The notes: a model not told the origin generated them from the sequence alone. A stretch of 64,000 nucleotides of DNA from Macrosoma leucophasiata (GCA_036365455.1 JAWQUS010000010.1:20880501-20944500); one strand, 5' to 3'. Shown: positions 44,811 to 56,560, counted from the stretch's first letter. Numbers and translations are program-made.

Positions 44811-45127
44811 ACCTAAAAGTAAGGTTATTTGTAATAAGTTGTTTGTATTTCGTTGTTGTATTGTTCATACAATTAATATTACTAGTATGTAGTAACCGTC
44901 AATGTTAAACCTATGACAACGAGCCGTGGTGTCACTTTTTTATCGTGCTTTGTATGAGAGTTTCGCTTCTATAATTACTTATTCGTACGAGTAGATTTTG
45001 ATAAATAATTTGTACTATATTTGGAAAAGTAAATGTGTTAAATAGTGGATCAATAAAACCAATTTTTAAAAATCTTACCACATATCAAAAGCTACAATAT
45101 CAGACAGTAACGTGGACCATTTCCGAG
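44811..45127. other. AT-rich intron, nothing recognised
   Basis: No supported feature. Confidence 0.45.
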
Positions 45128-45250
45128 AAGTGCCAGATAATCTTAAAACTCACATTGACGGTAACTGAATACAGTTAGATACCTATAAATGTCAACATAA
45201 AAACTAGAAATCTAAATCTATGCGTTGTCAGTTGTCACTCCTGAGACGTA
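45128..45250 (-). mobile_element. Family A fragment, very diverged
   Basis: AACTCACATTGACGGTAACT, ACATAAAAACTAGAAATC and CACTCCTGAGAC keep the family order on the minus strand. Confidence 0.4.
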
Positions 45251-45299
45251 CGTATCACGTACGATAAATCTTATCACGTAAGATAATTAACAAGTAAGT

Positions 45300-45512
45300 G
45301 AGTAGGTATGTGAAAAGCGGTGTGAGATGACCGTTTGATTCGAAGGATCGCGGGTTCGATCCCCGCACTGGTACAAATATTTGTATGGCCTACAGATATT
45401 TGTTTCGGGTCTGGGTGTTTGTGTATGTGTTGTATGTGTACAACGGCACCCACGACACAGGTTTATACCTACTGTGGGGCTGTGAGTGTAAGCGTATAAA
45501 AAAAATACAACA
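45300..45512 (+). mobile_element. Family C tRNA-derived SINE
   Basis: B box GGTTCGATCC at 45353, then TTGTATGGCCTACAGATATT, GGTCTGGGTGTTTGTGTATG, CGGCACCCACGACACAGG and an A-run near 45500. The A-box region (GTGAGATGACCG) is poorly preserved. Same family as 28460. Confidence 0.7.
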
Positions 45513-45880
45513 GAGTCATCATACCTACACAAAAATCACGATTTGAAATCCAATAAGTACACCTGCTATATATTTGAATACCTACCTTAAACGTTAAATG
45601 TTAAACATACCCAGTTCATACAAAATCCGATAAAAAATAAATCAATCGAGGTCTAACGAAGCTTTTTCTGGCCAATTTGCGCCCCATCAGACACCCCTGG
45701 GGTTATCAGTGTGACCAAATAACACCTGTAACGTTGGGGACAACCACGATCGCTTGGGGTTAAAACAACCCCTGTTTGAGTAAGTATATCTGTGTTGTCT
45801 GTGTACAATCATGAATTAATTCTTCATAGGTATTCTGTTTATACAAATTAGATCGTCGCTTGAATGTTAAGGCAACTCCT
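45513..45880. other. Intron with a GC-richer patch
   Basis: 45660-45780 (CCCATCAGACACCCCTGGGG, GTTGGGGACAACCACG) is not a repeat I know and has no ORF. Confidence 0.4.
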
Positions 45881-46080
45881 CACCTGTATTTTCCAAAGGT
45901 GTAGGTAGAGGTAAATGCTTACATTCAAGCATACCTCAGGTTTGTACTGATTTTTGCGAGTTATTCATTTATTTTTCTGAAAGTTGCAGTACTCTTAAAA
46001 ACACCCATGAATCCAACCTGTAACTACAGCGTAGCAGTAGAGGCTTGCTACTTGCTACCACACGGACTGCTCAATCAGTT
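45881..46080. repeat. Family B remnant plus copy 2 of the 95-bp duplication
   Basis: 45885-45936 is a decayed family B 3' end (CTCACCTGTATTTTCC, GTAGGTAGAGGTAAATGC). 45924-46017 repeats the segment at 44586 but has only one unit of the 24-bp motif. 46020-46080 (CAGCGTAGCAGTAGAGGC) is like a scrambled family B head. Confidence 0.65.
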
Positions 46081-46202
46081 AAAGCAGCTAGAAGGTCAAT
46101 TTAAAAAATAATTTTAGTTTAATATACGCATGTGACAGCCATTGCCCTCCTCGAGAATTTTAGAGGGAAATGAGCACACGACGTCTGACCTTTGAATGTC
46201 AA

Positions 46203-46278
46203 GAAGGTGGCAAACAAGCATGCAGTTCACATTGTTGTTAAGTGATGCAGCCTATAGACATCTACACAAAAACACAAA
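46203..46278 (-). mobile_element. Family A fragment, 3' end
   Basis: GGTGGCAAACAAGCATGCAG then TTAAGTGATGCAGCCTATAG. Confidence 0.7.
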
Positions 46279-46830
46279 ATACACTTAACCCGAGTGATGC
46301 AATATAGGTACCTACGTGGCTACTTTAATTAACAAAATGCAAAACGCCATTTTGAGCGTGAGATAGAACTACTGTGATGAAATCGCAAAAGAATTATGTA
46401 GGTAAGTTAATACCTCGCCAGTTACATTTTTCTTTCTATTTCCATATACTATTATCAGTAATGGTTTAAGTATGGACGTTGGACAAAACCCCTTTAAAAA
46501 TATAGATAAAAAAAACTGCTGTGATATAAGTTCTGTCTTACAGAATAACATTTCAAATAACGTCCTTGATAACATTTTATTCCCTGACAGTGATTATAAT
46601 AATTTGAATGTATTCATATTCTTTTCTCCTATAAAATGGAAATCGATTAAGAGCAGCTTGATTTAAACTGTGGAAAATAAGTTAAAATATTGGTTTCATG
46701 AATATTTAACGCGGAGAAAGCACTTTGCGAATCGAGGTTATTAAGAACTTTTAATACGATATTTCTAAGAGCTTGCACATGATGTTTATAACCGTATTGA
46801 AATTATGTAATAACTGTAACATTATTTTAT
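46279..46830. other. AT-rich intron, nothing recognised
   Basis: Chance frames on both strands over 46369-46666; no domain seen. Confidence 0.45.
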
Positions 46831-47144
46831 AACTGCCTCGGTAGCCTAGTGGTAGCAGGCCACTACTACTACGCTGAGGTCCTGGGTTCGATTCCCGGGT
46901 AGGGGGTTATCAGAGATGATGGTGTAAAGTCCATTATCTCTGGTTCTATTGGGATTATTCCATTTTCTGGAAATTTCCCAGTACCTTGAAGTTTGGTAAT
47001 GTGCCCGGAGATGTCAACAGGCTCGCCACCTGTTACATGGGCCAAAACGTAACCGGCGAATCGTGGGTGTTTGCATGTATGCTTGAATGCATGCATTTAC
47101 CTCTGCCTACCCCTTCGGGGATTACAGGCGTGAAGTTACGTTAT
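46831..47144 (+). mobile_element. Family B SINE, best-preserved plus copy
   Basis: Head CTGCCTCGGTAGCCTAGTGG, B box GGTTCGATTCC, body GTTTCCCAGTACCTTGAAG, 3' end CCTTCGGGGATTACAGGCG then TGAAGTTACGTTA. Good for building a consensus. Confidence 0.92.
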
Positions 47145-48711
47145 AACATAATTTTGCTATTTGTTTATTCAAATTCTGTTTATAATGATAAATATGAAGA
47201 TTAATGTATCGTTCGAGGAAGCAGATTCTTCATAAAAGACTACCCTTGAATTACAATTAAAGAGTAGAAGACTGAGAATTTAAGACTACACTTTTCTGAA
47301 GTTAGAAGTTATAAGCCCCTCCGTCTTCACTTCCTGTGGGTAGAAAGAGTAAAAACATAGCATATACATCTACATAAGGTACTCATTGTTATGAATAATT
47401 TTGTTTTCATATAACCCTGTTGGTTTACATGATGCATGCTTGTAAAGCTTAGTCTTGCCCTTTCGATGTAAATTTTTCTTACATCTACGATTGTCGGGTA
47501 TTCTTGGTATTTTTCAGGTTAGGTACATAAAATTTAGTTCCCTTTTACATGTAGCGCAGCAAATATTTTTTGTAGTAGGTATATTGGATTCTTAAAGGAG
47601 ATGTTGCGAGTTCGGCTCTGGTTCGTACACTACCTCAAAAAATGGGTAAATTAAAGAAGAATCGGAAAAAAATTCAATTAATTTATTCAAGAATATATTT
47701 TAGAGTTACAACCACATTTAATTCAATCGATTTTATAATTTTCAATATGATTATTAGTGGAATTTGTCAAAATGACATCGCCCGCCATATTCGCCATGTT
47801 GGTTTTGAGTTGCAATTCTAACTGCAAATAATGTTTTGTAACTGCAATTAAAGCTAAATAAGTGAATGTATTTATTAAAAACATTTTTGTAGTGATTTTG
47901 CCTGTTAATGATATTGTGTACAATACATGGCCGGAGGTCCATACATTTTTGCAACATCTCCTTTAGTGATTATAATAAATTGGTAAATAATACTTCTTTC
48001 CATCTTATAAGACAATGAACCGTGGATCCCGTTAAAGTTACCAATACCTAACCAAAAAAATGCAATTTGCATAATTGTATTTCATTATTCCTAAACTCAG
48101 ACATAAATTTGTATCGATATTAATTACTCAACCTCTAAAAAACAAAAGCAGTTTAGATGACATTTCGTACTCATTAAAAATCATAGAAAACTTTCCCTCA
48201 ACATAACTTTCCGCCAACAATTTCCGAAGCTAGTGAAATAAAAGAGATAAATATTGTAATTAAAATTAATGTAATCACTCCTTTTGTAACCTTGGTTCAT
48301 ATCAAGTTTCCTTTTTATACCTATATTTTTTTATTAAAATTGCCTTTCTTTGTCCCTAATACAATTCCGTTTAGAATTATGCAAAACGCAATTTATCGTT
48401 GAAACGGAACAAAGTTATAATTTACGAAAGTCGGCATCCTTTTCTAGCGAGAAACTTTTGCTGGGTGCTCAAAGAGCTCGAAGTTTGAGAGTGTCTATAG
48501 AAGCGAATTTGCTGAGTTACGCCGGGTTAATGTCACTGGTCTCTAAAGCAGTAAGTCTGAAATGTGTTAACACATTATTTAAAAAACACTTTTTTCCTAC
48601 TTTAAGCGGTGTATTTACTCGTATAACGCTATTTACTACACGTAGACATTTATTTGTAGAATTATATGCAATAAGGTAGGTACTTTATAATGGTGGTCTT
48701 TTTTTGGTCAT
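47145..48711. other. AT-rich intron, nothing recognised
   Basis: An 109-codon frame at 48350-48679 has no recognisable domain and no splice context; I treat it as chance. Confidence 0.4.
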
Positions 48712-49130
48712 GAAAGCTAACAAGCACACAGCTCACATTGATGGTAAGTGAAGACTGTAGCCTTTAATCATCTACATGAACGTGTGATTTCAACGTAGCT
48801 AAATGCAGTTTAAAAGCATAAATATTTAAGGGGGGTTCCCATACAACGAACGTAGGTAGGTCTCAAGGGTGAGACCTAAAGTGAGGTTGAGCAAAGTACC
48901 TACGCTTAGAACTGTCAAAACCCATACTGTACCGACAGTTCTAAGCATACTTTGCTCAAAGTAAAGTCGTAGTGCGGATTGTGAATCTAACCCTCAGAGG
49001 TGTCAACGCACGTGCATTTAGACCTATTGTTTTTATGTAGATGTCTATAGGTATACCTATATAGGCTGCAGTCATCGCTTAATATCAATGTGAACAGCAC
49101 GCTTGGTGGCCATCTTCCTTAAATAAAAAA
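48712..49130. mobile_element. Two opposed family A fragments around a hairpin
   Basis: 48712-48799 is a minus-strand 3' part (AAGCACACAGCTCACATTGA) and 48992-49130 a plus-strand 3' part (AGGTGTCAACGCACGTGC ... A-run). Between them TTGAGCAAAGTACCTACGC.. (48887-48916) pairs imperfectly with 48934-48959. Confidence 0.6.
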
Positions 49131-51427
49131 AATGTATACCTATAATCAGTTAAATATACATCAATAACATACTGAATAGTTAACGAAGCATAGTTGTTTG
49201 TGTTTGCGTTCACAGATCATCGAGATGGGTGTTAAGAGGTAAAAAAATGTACATTTCCACGAAAACCGCGTGTATGGCAATTTCTCGCTTAATGTATTGA
49301 GTTTTATATCGCATTTCGCTGGTAGTGACTTTAGGCGGTTTTTTCTCCCACGCAGCGACGTGATGACTATGATTAAATTTCCAATATATTTCACATTTCA
49401 GTCTTGAAATAGGTACCTGCCGGTAATACAATGACGGTTTTCGTAAGTCAGACAGTCCCTGATTTACTCGTACTCATGTCCCCTTTTTTATTTATCAAAA
49501 CTAGTTTCTTATTGAGAGTCGGAAGAATTTAGGTCTGAGGAAGTACCAAATCCCATTTAGACTAGCAATTTTTGAAAAAAAAAAGATGTAAAAATTATTT
49601 AAATACCTACCTACCTCTATAGATTGTATTCGATTTGATTAAAGATAGATCCATTCATTCAGTTACCGTCGAATTGTATGTTTTTGCTAACATAGCAAAC
49701 AACATATAATGCTCCTATTAACATGGTAGTGTTATTTGAACTCGAGTTTCCAAATTAAAAGTCTACCGTTACTTGTGTCTCAATACAGTAATTCTATATT
49801 GAAATTAATCTTTTAACTCGACAAATGTTTCATTTTAATGATATTAGTTTTATTCCTTTCAATCCTGCTTTATAATTTAAATTCGTAGCATAAAAATTGC
49901 TATAAAAGTTTCCTTTCCGTTCGCAAATAATCCCGCATGCCGCGTGCTCGCCAGCGTAGTTCCGCGAATGCCCGATCACTGCCATCTGTCGCCCAGTAGC
50001 GGCACTAAACACCGCACCATTGTAATTTTGTAACGGCCCGCAAAAACGAACGCCCGAAACAAAACATATACCAATTAACCTCGTTATATTACTGTACAGA
50101 TTAACGTTCGAGATTATCTTCGCCTTTATTATCTTCAGTGATACACACCTGCCGTTTTAACCGATTTAAAATAACTGCCGTTTTCAATTCATCATGGAAA
50201 TACATTTTCAGCTACTCTTGATTACTTTGATGTTTTACGCCAACTTAGTGTTAAGTGTGCCATAAATCTTAATATACGTCAGATACATACAAAAACGTGA
50301 TTTATTCATGAAAATTGAATTACATGCGCAAACATTTTGTATAAATCTCACTTTATTTCATCAATTTCCTTTTTAGTTTTAGGATTAAGATGTATAGGTA
50401 ATTGAAGCTTTTTGAAGTTTAGTTGTATTCAGAGGATCGCTTTTTGACTTTTCATAATATACCTTAATGGCTTTGCTACCGTCTTTACTTTTTATCAGCA
50501 ACGACTGGAATTGCATTAATTGTCTGTGTGAAAAACTTACTAACGCATCTGCATCACATTTTATAGTAGCGTAGGTATAAAGCTCACAAAGTGAGACAAA
50601 ATTAACTACTTACTAGTATAGTTATATAAGACATAACTGCCCATTTCAGAAGTATTATTGTCGTCATACATCGTGTTTAACATATGAGTACATGTTTACA
50701 AAAAACTTTATACGTAAATCGTTAAAACTGATAAAGAAGACGCAAACCTCGTTTTGCTGATTCCGCGTTTGCATACAAGTTTGTACAACTCAACAATCGA
50801 GTTATTGCACTTTTCGCAAGGACAGCGTTGTCCAGGGAATCCAGTTCGAAAGAGATCAATGGAGCAATCAGAGCTCGCGTGACGATCGTGACCTACCCCA
50901 CGCGGCCCACGCCTTACGTTACGCACATACTACATTACTACCCACGCTCGCGGCCAAAACGAGTCTGTAGTACACATTACGTTGAATTACGAACGAGATC
51001 TGGATTTTTTTCAGTCTATATTTAGTTTTGCTAGGTTTAATTTGGATCCTGTTGAACTTTGACTAGTATAAAATGTTGGTGCTACAACTTAAATGTGTGT
51101 CATTGGTTTGATAGTTTTATGTCAAGCTAACATATTATTATTATGTTTTATTGATATGTTTCTTAACTTCGATAAGGATTAGAGCACCTTTTGAAGTAAT
51201 ATTCAATTTTTGATCGTATTATATAGATCAGACTAATAACAACAATTAATTTATTCGTTGTTAAATGTTGTCGAGTTTTGCAAATAAAAAATTGGAGATA
51301 CGTTTTTTAAAGTATTTAATTCATTTGCCTTTGTTAGCTGTTACAATGTAAGTAATTTTTAAATATATTATTTCAGTGGTTTAGTATATTACAAACATAG
51401 GTGTGAGATATATTTTATACACATAAA
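49131..51427. other. AT-rich intron with two GC-rich patches
   Basis: 49915-50050 (CCGCATGCCGCGTGCTCGCC) and 50815-51000 (GAGCTCGCGTGACGATCGTG, CACGCGGCCCACGCC) are CpG-rich and unique. TTTTTTCAGTC at 51006-51016 has an initiator-like TCAGTC. No coding exon recognised. Confidence 0.35.
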
Positions 51428-51548
51428 CATCAAAGAGTTGTAACACATCTGCATTTAGGCCCTTAGTTTTTGTGTGGATGTATAGACAGCAGTATTCATT
51501 TGCCACCATAGATTATTTGCCACGTGGATAACATACACAAAAAAAATA
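51428..51548 (+). mobile_element. Family A fragment, 3' half, diverged
   Basis: AGTTGTAACACATCTGCATT, TTTTTGTGTGGATGTATAG and TTTGCCAC..., with an A-run. Confidence 0.5.
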
Positions 51549-52537
51549 ATAGCTAGCCCATTCGATTTTTTCTTTTATAGTAGATAGATTTTTCATACTC
51601 AATCGATCCAGGACTTAGGACTAGAACATTAACATTTATGATAAACATATACTTTTGAATAAAACCTAATATCCTTACATGCATTATCGCTTTAATTAAT
51701 TAAGTATTAATTACTGAATTTACATGAATTACCAATGAAAATGACTTACACTTATCTATTCTAATTAAAAGGTCCGATAACTGGTTACCTAACAATGCAG
51801 CTGCCATCCCAACCGTCACTTTCTCGGGAGTCATTAAAATCATACAATCACGAAAAATGATTCTGCTCGACCTGTTTATTACATAGGGATAATTACAAAA
51901 CCTACGATTTGAATGAGAATAGACAACGTTGAAAAGAGAGAGTACCTCGAGAGTGAGACGGCTACAGAACAAATGTCGTGCGCGTTCTAACACAAAAACA
52001 GGAGTAACGAACTAAAACGCCAGGTGTGAGCCCAATGCCATGTGCTCGGCAACAGAAACTATATTTATTTATACGTATCCGACTCTTCAATTTATCTAGC
52101 GATGGATGGATATGAAAAAGCTGACGCGGCTTGCCAACTGACATTTTCATGACTTTTGATAATCCCAATGTTTAATCGGAATATTTGTACAATGATATGT
52201 AAAAAAACTAAAGATTAGTAAAGAAGTATTTGATTATTCAAATTTAATATTCATAGTAAGTAGTAGACGATAATCAAAACAAAAAACCAAGATTTATAAT
52301 AGAAAACACTTGAAGTAGACTAAATTTGAGGAATTTCTGCTGATTCCCAGTATCTATGAATAATGCATTAATTTGTACTACTCGTTCCGAAATCTAATGA
52401 ATCTACTTTTCTTTTTCTTCTGCCGTAATAGACCTCCACTAAATTATTACAAAATGTTTCATTAAGTATACCTTTTCTTAACAAACTCAGTGAATATGTA
52501 ACAAAATAAACTAAATCTTTTTTATACAAATTTTTTT
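51549..52537. other. AT-rich intron, nothing recognised
   Basis: No supported feature. Confidence 0.45.
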
Positions 52538-52602
52538 ACTGGTGGTAGAGCGCCAGCGACGGAGCTCCCGGGCGTAGACACCACCGTGTTATCTTATCCA
52601 CT
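52538..52602 (+). mobile_element. Family A 5' end only
   Basis: TTACTGGTGGTAGAGCGCC to ACACCACCGTGTTATC; stops after 65 bp. Confidence 0.75.
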
Positions 52603-52640
52603 TACCTATCCAAAAATCCACTTCCATTCACTTCCATTCT

Positions 52641-52758
52641 TTGTAATTAGTCTGCCCGTGACCACGGTAGCTGGAAAAAGACCGAAACGTCGGGTATAAG
52701 AAGAATTTTGGGAGTGTTCTAAACGCGAGAAAATCCGCAAATTTAATTTCTACAACAC
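52641..52758 (+). repeat. Family D repeat, plus copy
   Basis: TCTGCCCGTGACCACGGTAG, GACCGAAACGTCGGGTATAA and GCGAGAAAATCCGCAAATTT. Two minus-strand copies occur at 57434 and 58720. Class unknown; possibly a Penelope-like or LINE tail. Confidence 0.6.
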
Positions 52759-53470
52759 TTCCATTTAATTTAACATTTTATTTGATGTAAATAGATACTA
52801 CCCAATAAAAGCGCTTGATGAGCTACATGACATTGCATTAGCTGTAGCAATATATCTTAAATAGGTTTTTGTTATTACTGGTATAATAGACACATAGTAA
52901 AAAAATGAAACCACTAGCTTACTTGAACATTACTAATATTATTTATCAACGGCTTTCATTGTAATAATGCTACTTATATAGAGCAAATGTTACTGAATTT
53001 AATATAAAAATAAAGGAATAATCTTAGATTTATGTTTAACATATACATATATATTATACCGTCGGCGAACAATCGCCTATTTTAGTATTATTGAAAAAGA
53101 AAGGTAACTTCCGTATAACGACATTCACGATCGACATTTATGACTCTCAGATGACTGACGTGTGCTTAGCAGACTAAAGGATCTGTTTTATGTACTGAAC
53201 GCTTTCAAAGCATTTTGATGACCCTGTAAATGTCGTATTGAGACAACAGTTGGTAAGCGATGCACTTTTAAATAACGAATGAGCCATTCTACGATTCATT
53301 GCCAGCAATAACGATGTTTCACGCTGTCACGTAACTCTGAGCATAAAAAAATATACATTCGTAATTACGTTTCTATAAATAACAATTATTTATGTTCATG
53401 ATTAAATTATTCAAGGGATTCCCAAGAAAATAATTATGACTCGACAGCATACTAGAACGCCGTTACACCA
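52759..53470. other. AT-rich intron, nothing recognised
   Basis: No supported feature. Confidence 0.45.
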
Positions 53471-53483
53471 ATTTGCGCTATAA

Positions 53484-53584
53484 GCGCCATCTAGCAGCAA
53501 GTAGCGATATTACGATGACTTAAACCTCGAAGACTGTACGAGACACGTATTGTAATAGTATCCGCAGTCAGTCATAGATGGCGC
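53484..53584. promoter_or_regulatory. Two inverted CTCF-like motifs
   Basis: GCGCCATCTAGC (53484) and TAGATGGCGCTAGC (53575) are inverted copies of AGATGGCGC, fitting the insect CTCF-type core AGRKGGCGC. They are 92 bp apart and lie 270 bp before the 53851 exon. Confidence 0.35.
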
Positions 53585-53850
53585 TAGCTGTACCTTTTTA
53601 TCGCTCATATACAACTACATTTTATTTGATAGTGATTGAACCTTGTTTGTTATGAATTTAAATCATTTTAACATTTTACTACTTCATTTACTTAATTAAC
53701 TAAAAAAAATCCTAATCTGTCGCCATCTAACCCACTCCATTGCATGTTTGTCTATTAATTTTCTCCTTTTTATTTGTGTTAACGTTATCTTTTTGTTTAA
53801 CTTTATTTTTTGCTTTATGTTAAGTATGTGGTGTGTCTGTGTTGTTTTAG

Positions 53851-53937
53851 CTTATTTTGGGGCCGGACGGCACGTTGCAGACGGTCAAGAGCGAGTCGCG
53901 ACGCGGCCGCGGCAGAGGGCGTGCTTCTACAACACCC
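53851..53937 (+). CDS. Tet: Probable next Tet coding exon, RG-rich linker (29 codons)
   Basis: A CpG-rich 87-bp block in AT-rich DNA lies between an acceptor (TTGTTTTAG, pyrimidine-rich upstream) and a strong donor (CCC|GTAAGT). In phase 0, the phase left by the CXXC exon, it reads LILGPDGTLQTVKSES followed by RRGRGRGRASTTP. The second half is a basic Arg-Gly run resembling an AT-hook or nucleic-acid-binding linker; I see no enzymatic motif. At 87 bp with phases 0-0 it could be skipped without changing the frame. All three frames happen to be open; the phase match and protein-like composition favour this one. The longer open frame over 53748-54086 is a different frame running into both introns and is not the product. 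Assignment to Tet rests on strand, phase and splice sites and was not checked by homology. Confidence 0.6.
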
Positions 53938-53939
53938 GT

Positions 53940-55268
53940 AAGTACATTTTAATGTTAGTTTTATACCTTTTTTCTTTTTGTTTATTTCTTTCATCCCCTT
54001 TCATGTGGACCCTGTATGTTGCATTGACTAATTTGTTATTAACATTCTTAATTAATGATACCTTTATGCGAACTTTCTTCGAATAAATATTACCAAATAC
54101 CTAAGTAGGTACTTTCTTATGTAAAATACATAATAGATATTATCTTAAGTAGGTAACAAGGTACTGTTCGTATCTATGAAAGAAATACAAACAAATAGTT
54201 GCAGGTTTAGTTTGCATTCTAGACTCAGGTAAGGCAGTGCTCCGGTACTTAGGCACACCACAGACGAATGATTATAGCCCTGTCATAGGTTTCACGATGC
54301 TGACTCTGTCTAGCTCACTTCGTTAACTGCGAAACATTGTGTAAATTAATGATTACTCCAAATCTAGCTCACTACAGCTTAACTTGTCATCTAATTTAGG
54401 TAACAATGCGTCGTTATTCATTCGCATGTTTTCTTTATTCTATATTAATGATCGGTATAACCTAATCATTGTACTCAGAGGCTCAGAGTTAGTTTATCGG
54501 GAAGAAGTTTGTAACGTGTACAACAAAGGGCAACAACCCCGCTTCTTATTATTAAAAAACGAAACTGGCGAATCGTAGGCGTAGGTATGCACATCTACCT
54601 GCCCCCTAGTATAATTATAGGCGTTATGTTTACTAACATCGCTATTTATTAAGGACATTTTAAAATCTTTCGACACTCTTTCGCAAACGCAATCCAAACC
54701 TTTACGGATGTCATGGCAACGCGAAAACAAACAAAGCTGACCGCAACCCCGATCAGCTGATCACTGACGCATCTATTAAAGTCCCCACTATAAATCAAAC
54801 ATACAAAAACGGGCTACTCTCACTTTTACCCCGAATATAGGAAAAGTAACGTAAATTGAGATAAACGATTATACCCGTATTACCGTATCCATTGCGAGTT
54901 TTCACGTGATTTCGATGGAACATCCAAGTTTTAATTGTTCAATGAACGTCGTACGGTTTTCATTGACAGCGTAAATCGGGCAGCGTATTATTTTTCACGC
55001 AGCCTCCAGCTACCACCTGTAGTTCATTCAGTGGATTTTGAATTGTAAATTGTTATTCGATGAACATTTCGCTCGTCCTTGTCGTTGACCTTATTGCTCG
55101 CTTTGTTGACTCGTTTTTACCCCTTTCATTCGGGAAACGTAACGTTGTGTCAATCGATTAGCGTAAAGTTGAGCTCGATTGAATTACGCTGTAAAATTTT
55201 TACGTAACTTATTTACGTTACGTTTTGTTGCAAGTTACAGCTTCGGTGATGAAGGCAAAGTATATATT
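53940..55268. other. AT-rich intron after exon 2
   Basis: Open frames here are short and featureless. 54760-55230 has scattered ACGT/TCGA strings but no repeat or exon signal. Confidence 0.4.
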
Positions 55269-55362
55269 TACTGGTGGTAGAGTTGCAGTACGGATCTCGA
55301 GGATCATTACCTATCTACCACCAGTGTTCAACACTATCGTGATACCGGTTAGATGATAATGT
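55269..55362 (+). mobile_element. Family A fragment, 5' half
   Basis: TTACTGGTGGTAGAGTTGC, CTACCACCAGTGTTCAACAC; a short LINE-like ACGTCCACAGCTGGACAAAG follows at 55380. Confidence 0.65.
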
Positions 55363-55406
55363 CATCACTCCAGCTGAAATACGTCCACAGCTGGACAAAG
55401 CCTTTT

Positions 55407-55673
55407 TTTATGGTATGGAAGTGGCAAACAAGCGTGCAGTTCACATTGATGTTAAGTGATGACTGCAGCCTATAGAAACCTACAAAAAGATCATGGTCAA
55501 AATGCAGATGCGTTACCCCTCCTGAAGCCTAAGGTGTTATGCCTCTGTGCCGTACATTACCACCTGGCCGGAACACGATAGTGCTGAACACTACCATTTA
55601 GCGTCAAGAATATTAGGTAATGCGGTGGTGCCTACGCCCGCGAACTCCGTCACTGGAGCCCTACCACCAGTAC
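55407..55673 (-). mobile_element. Family A element, full length
   Basis: TGGCAAACAAGCGTGCAGTT to CACTGGAGCCCTACCACCAG on the minus strand, missing only GAAATTACAGGGC. Confidence 0.85.
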
Positions 55674-55899
55674 ATTCATCCATACTTACAAACTTTCGCA
55701 TTTATAAAATTAGTAGGATAATGTAGGTATATTACCTACTGAACCTAGGTAAGTTCATTGCATTTTATCATATTGAGACGTTGAGAGTTTCAGAATCAGA
55801 ATCAGAAACTCATTTAATCATTTAGGGTGACAGGCACCTCTTATGACTCGTCAAAAACAAACGAAATAAATTAAAGTGAACAACAATTGATATACATGT

Positions 55900-56105
55900 C
55901 AAACAAGATAAAAAACTGGTTGCCTGTAAAGTCGGTTTTACGGGCGAAGATTTTACGTGACAACGTCTTTTTCTCGGTAGAAAGGCATTCGCCGGTCCGG
56001 CAGGCCTCTCTCTCGTTCGGTGACTCATCGTTACGTTACCGGGCGTTACACTTTTTCATCAGTGACTCCGAGCCGCAACCTAATTTAAGACGTTGTCACG
56101 TCAAA
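55900..56105. repeat. Inverted-repeat element with ACGTGACAACGTCTT ends
   Basis: ACGTGACAACGTCTT (55955-55969) and its exact complement (56087-56101) bracket a GC-rich core (TTCGCCGGTCCGGCAGGC). GTAAAGTCGGTTTTACGGGC lies just left. It looks like a short non-autonomous transposon; the superfamily is unknown. Confidence 0.5.
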
Positions 56106-56366
56106 ATATATGTAAAGTCAAGAATATCACTAAGATAAAACTAAATGTAATAAGTAGTGGTTTGAGAGTAGGTACCTATACAAAATAGGTACCAAATCTA
56201 TTTGCGTGAATACCTAAATGAAACTTTCTTTAGTCCCTTGATTTCCGGTACGTGTTGGACACCCTCACAACTTCACAACACCGGCCGGCATCTCGTCTGT
56301 CTGTCTGGAATCGATCTCTCGTCGCCTACATCGACGTTTATTTCGATATTCATGGAATTGCTGTCG

Positions 56367-56560
56367 TTTTTTTTTTCACGTTTTCATTGATGGTAAGTGA
56401 TTACTATATCCTATAAAAATCTACATAAAACCAAATATTTCACTGCAGATTTTTTAGATGCGTCGCCACTTAGCCTCTGCCAACAATGATCGTATCATAT
56501 GCATAGTATCACTTACCATCCAGTGATACTCTACCTTGCAACGATTAGTTACCATTTAAC
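56367..56560 (-). mobile_element. Family A element, very diverged
   Basis: T-run, TTTTCATTGATGGTAAGTGA, AGATGCGTCGCCACTTAG and ACTTACCATCCAGTGATAC keep partial order. Confidence 0.4.

Larger units (their letters stand above)
1627..53850 (+). other. Tet: Giant Tet intron (52.2 kb)
   Basis: Runs from GTGAGT at 1627 to TTTTAG at 53850 if the two recognised exons are consecutive. It is filled with SINE-like elements, mini-Helitrons, MITEs, a mariner and LINE fragments, separated by unique AT-rich stretches and a few CpG-rich islands. A short exon I cannot see could split it. Confidence 0.5.

Noticed and set aside
44635..44868. Periodic hydrophobic peptide (INCGFIYV repeats)
   Set aside because: Produced entirely by the 24-bp minisatellite.
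48350..48679. 109-codon ORF as an exon
   Set aside because: No domain, AT-rich codons, no suitable splice sites recognised; likely chance.
52641..52758. Hammerhead ribozyme near CGAAACGTC in family D
   Set aside because: The GAAAC part is present, but the CTGATGA core is not (CTGGAAA instead), and stems do not form convincingly by eye.
53748..54086. A 112-codon open frame over exon 2
   Set aside because: It reads through both splice sites in another frame; the flanks are AT-rich and hydrophobic by composition. The 29-codon spliced reading is better supported.
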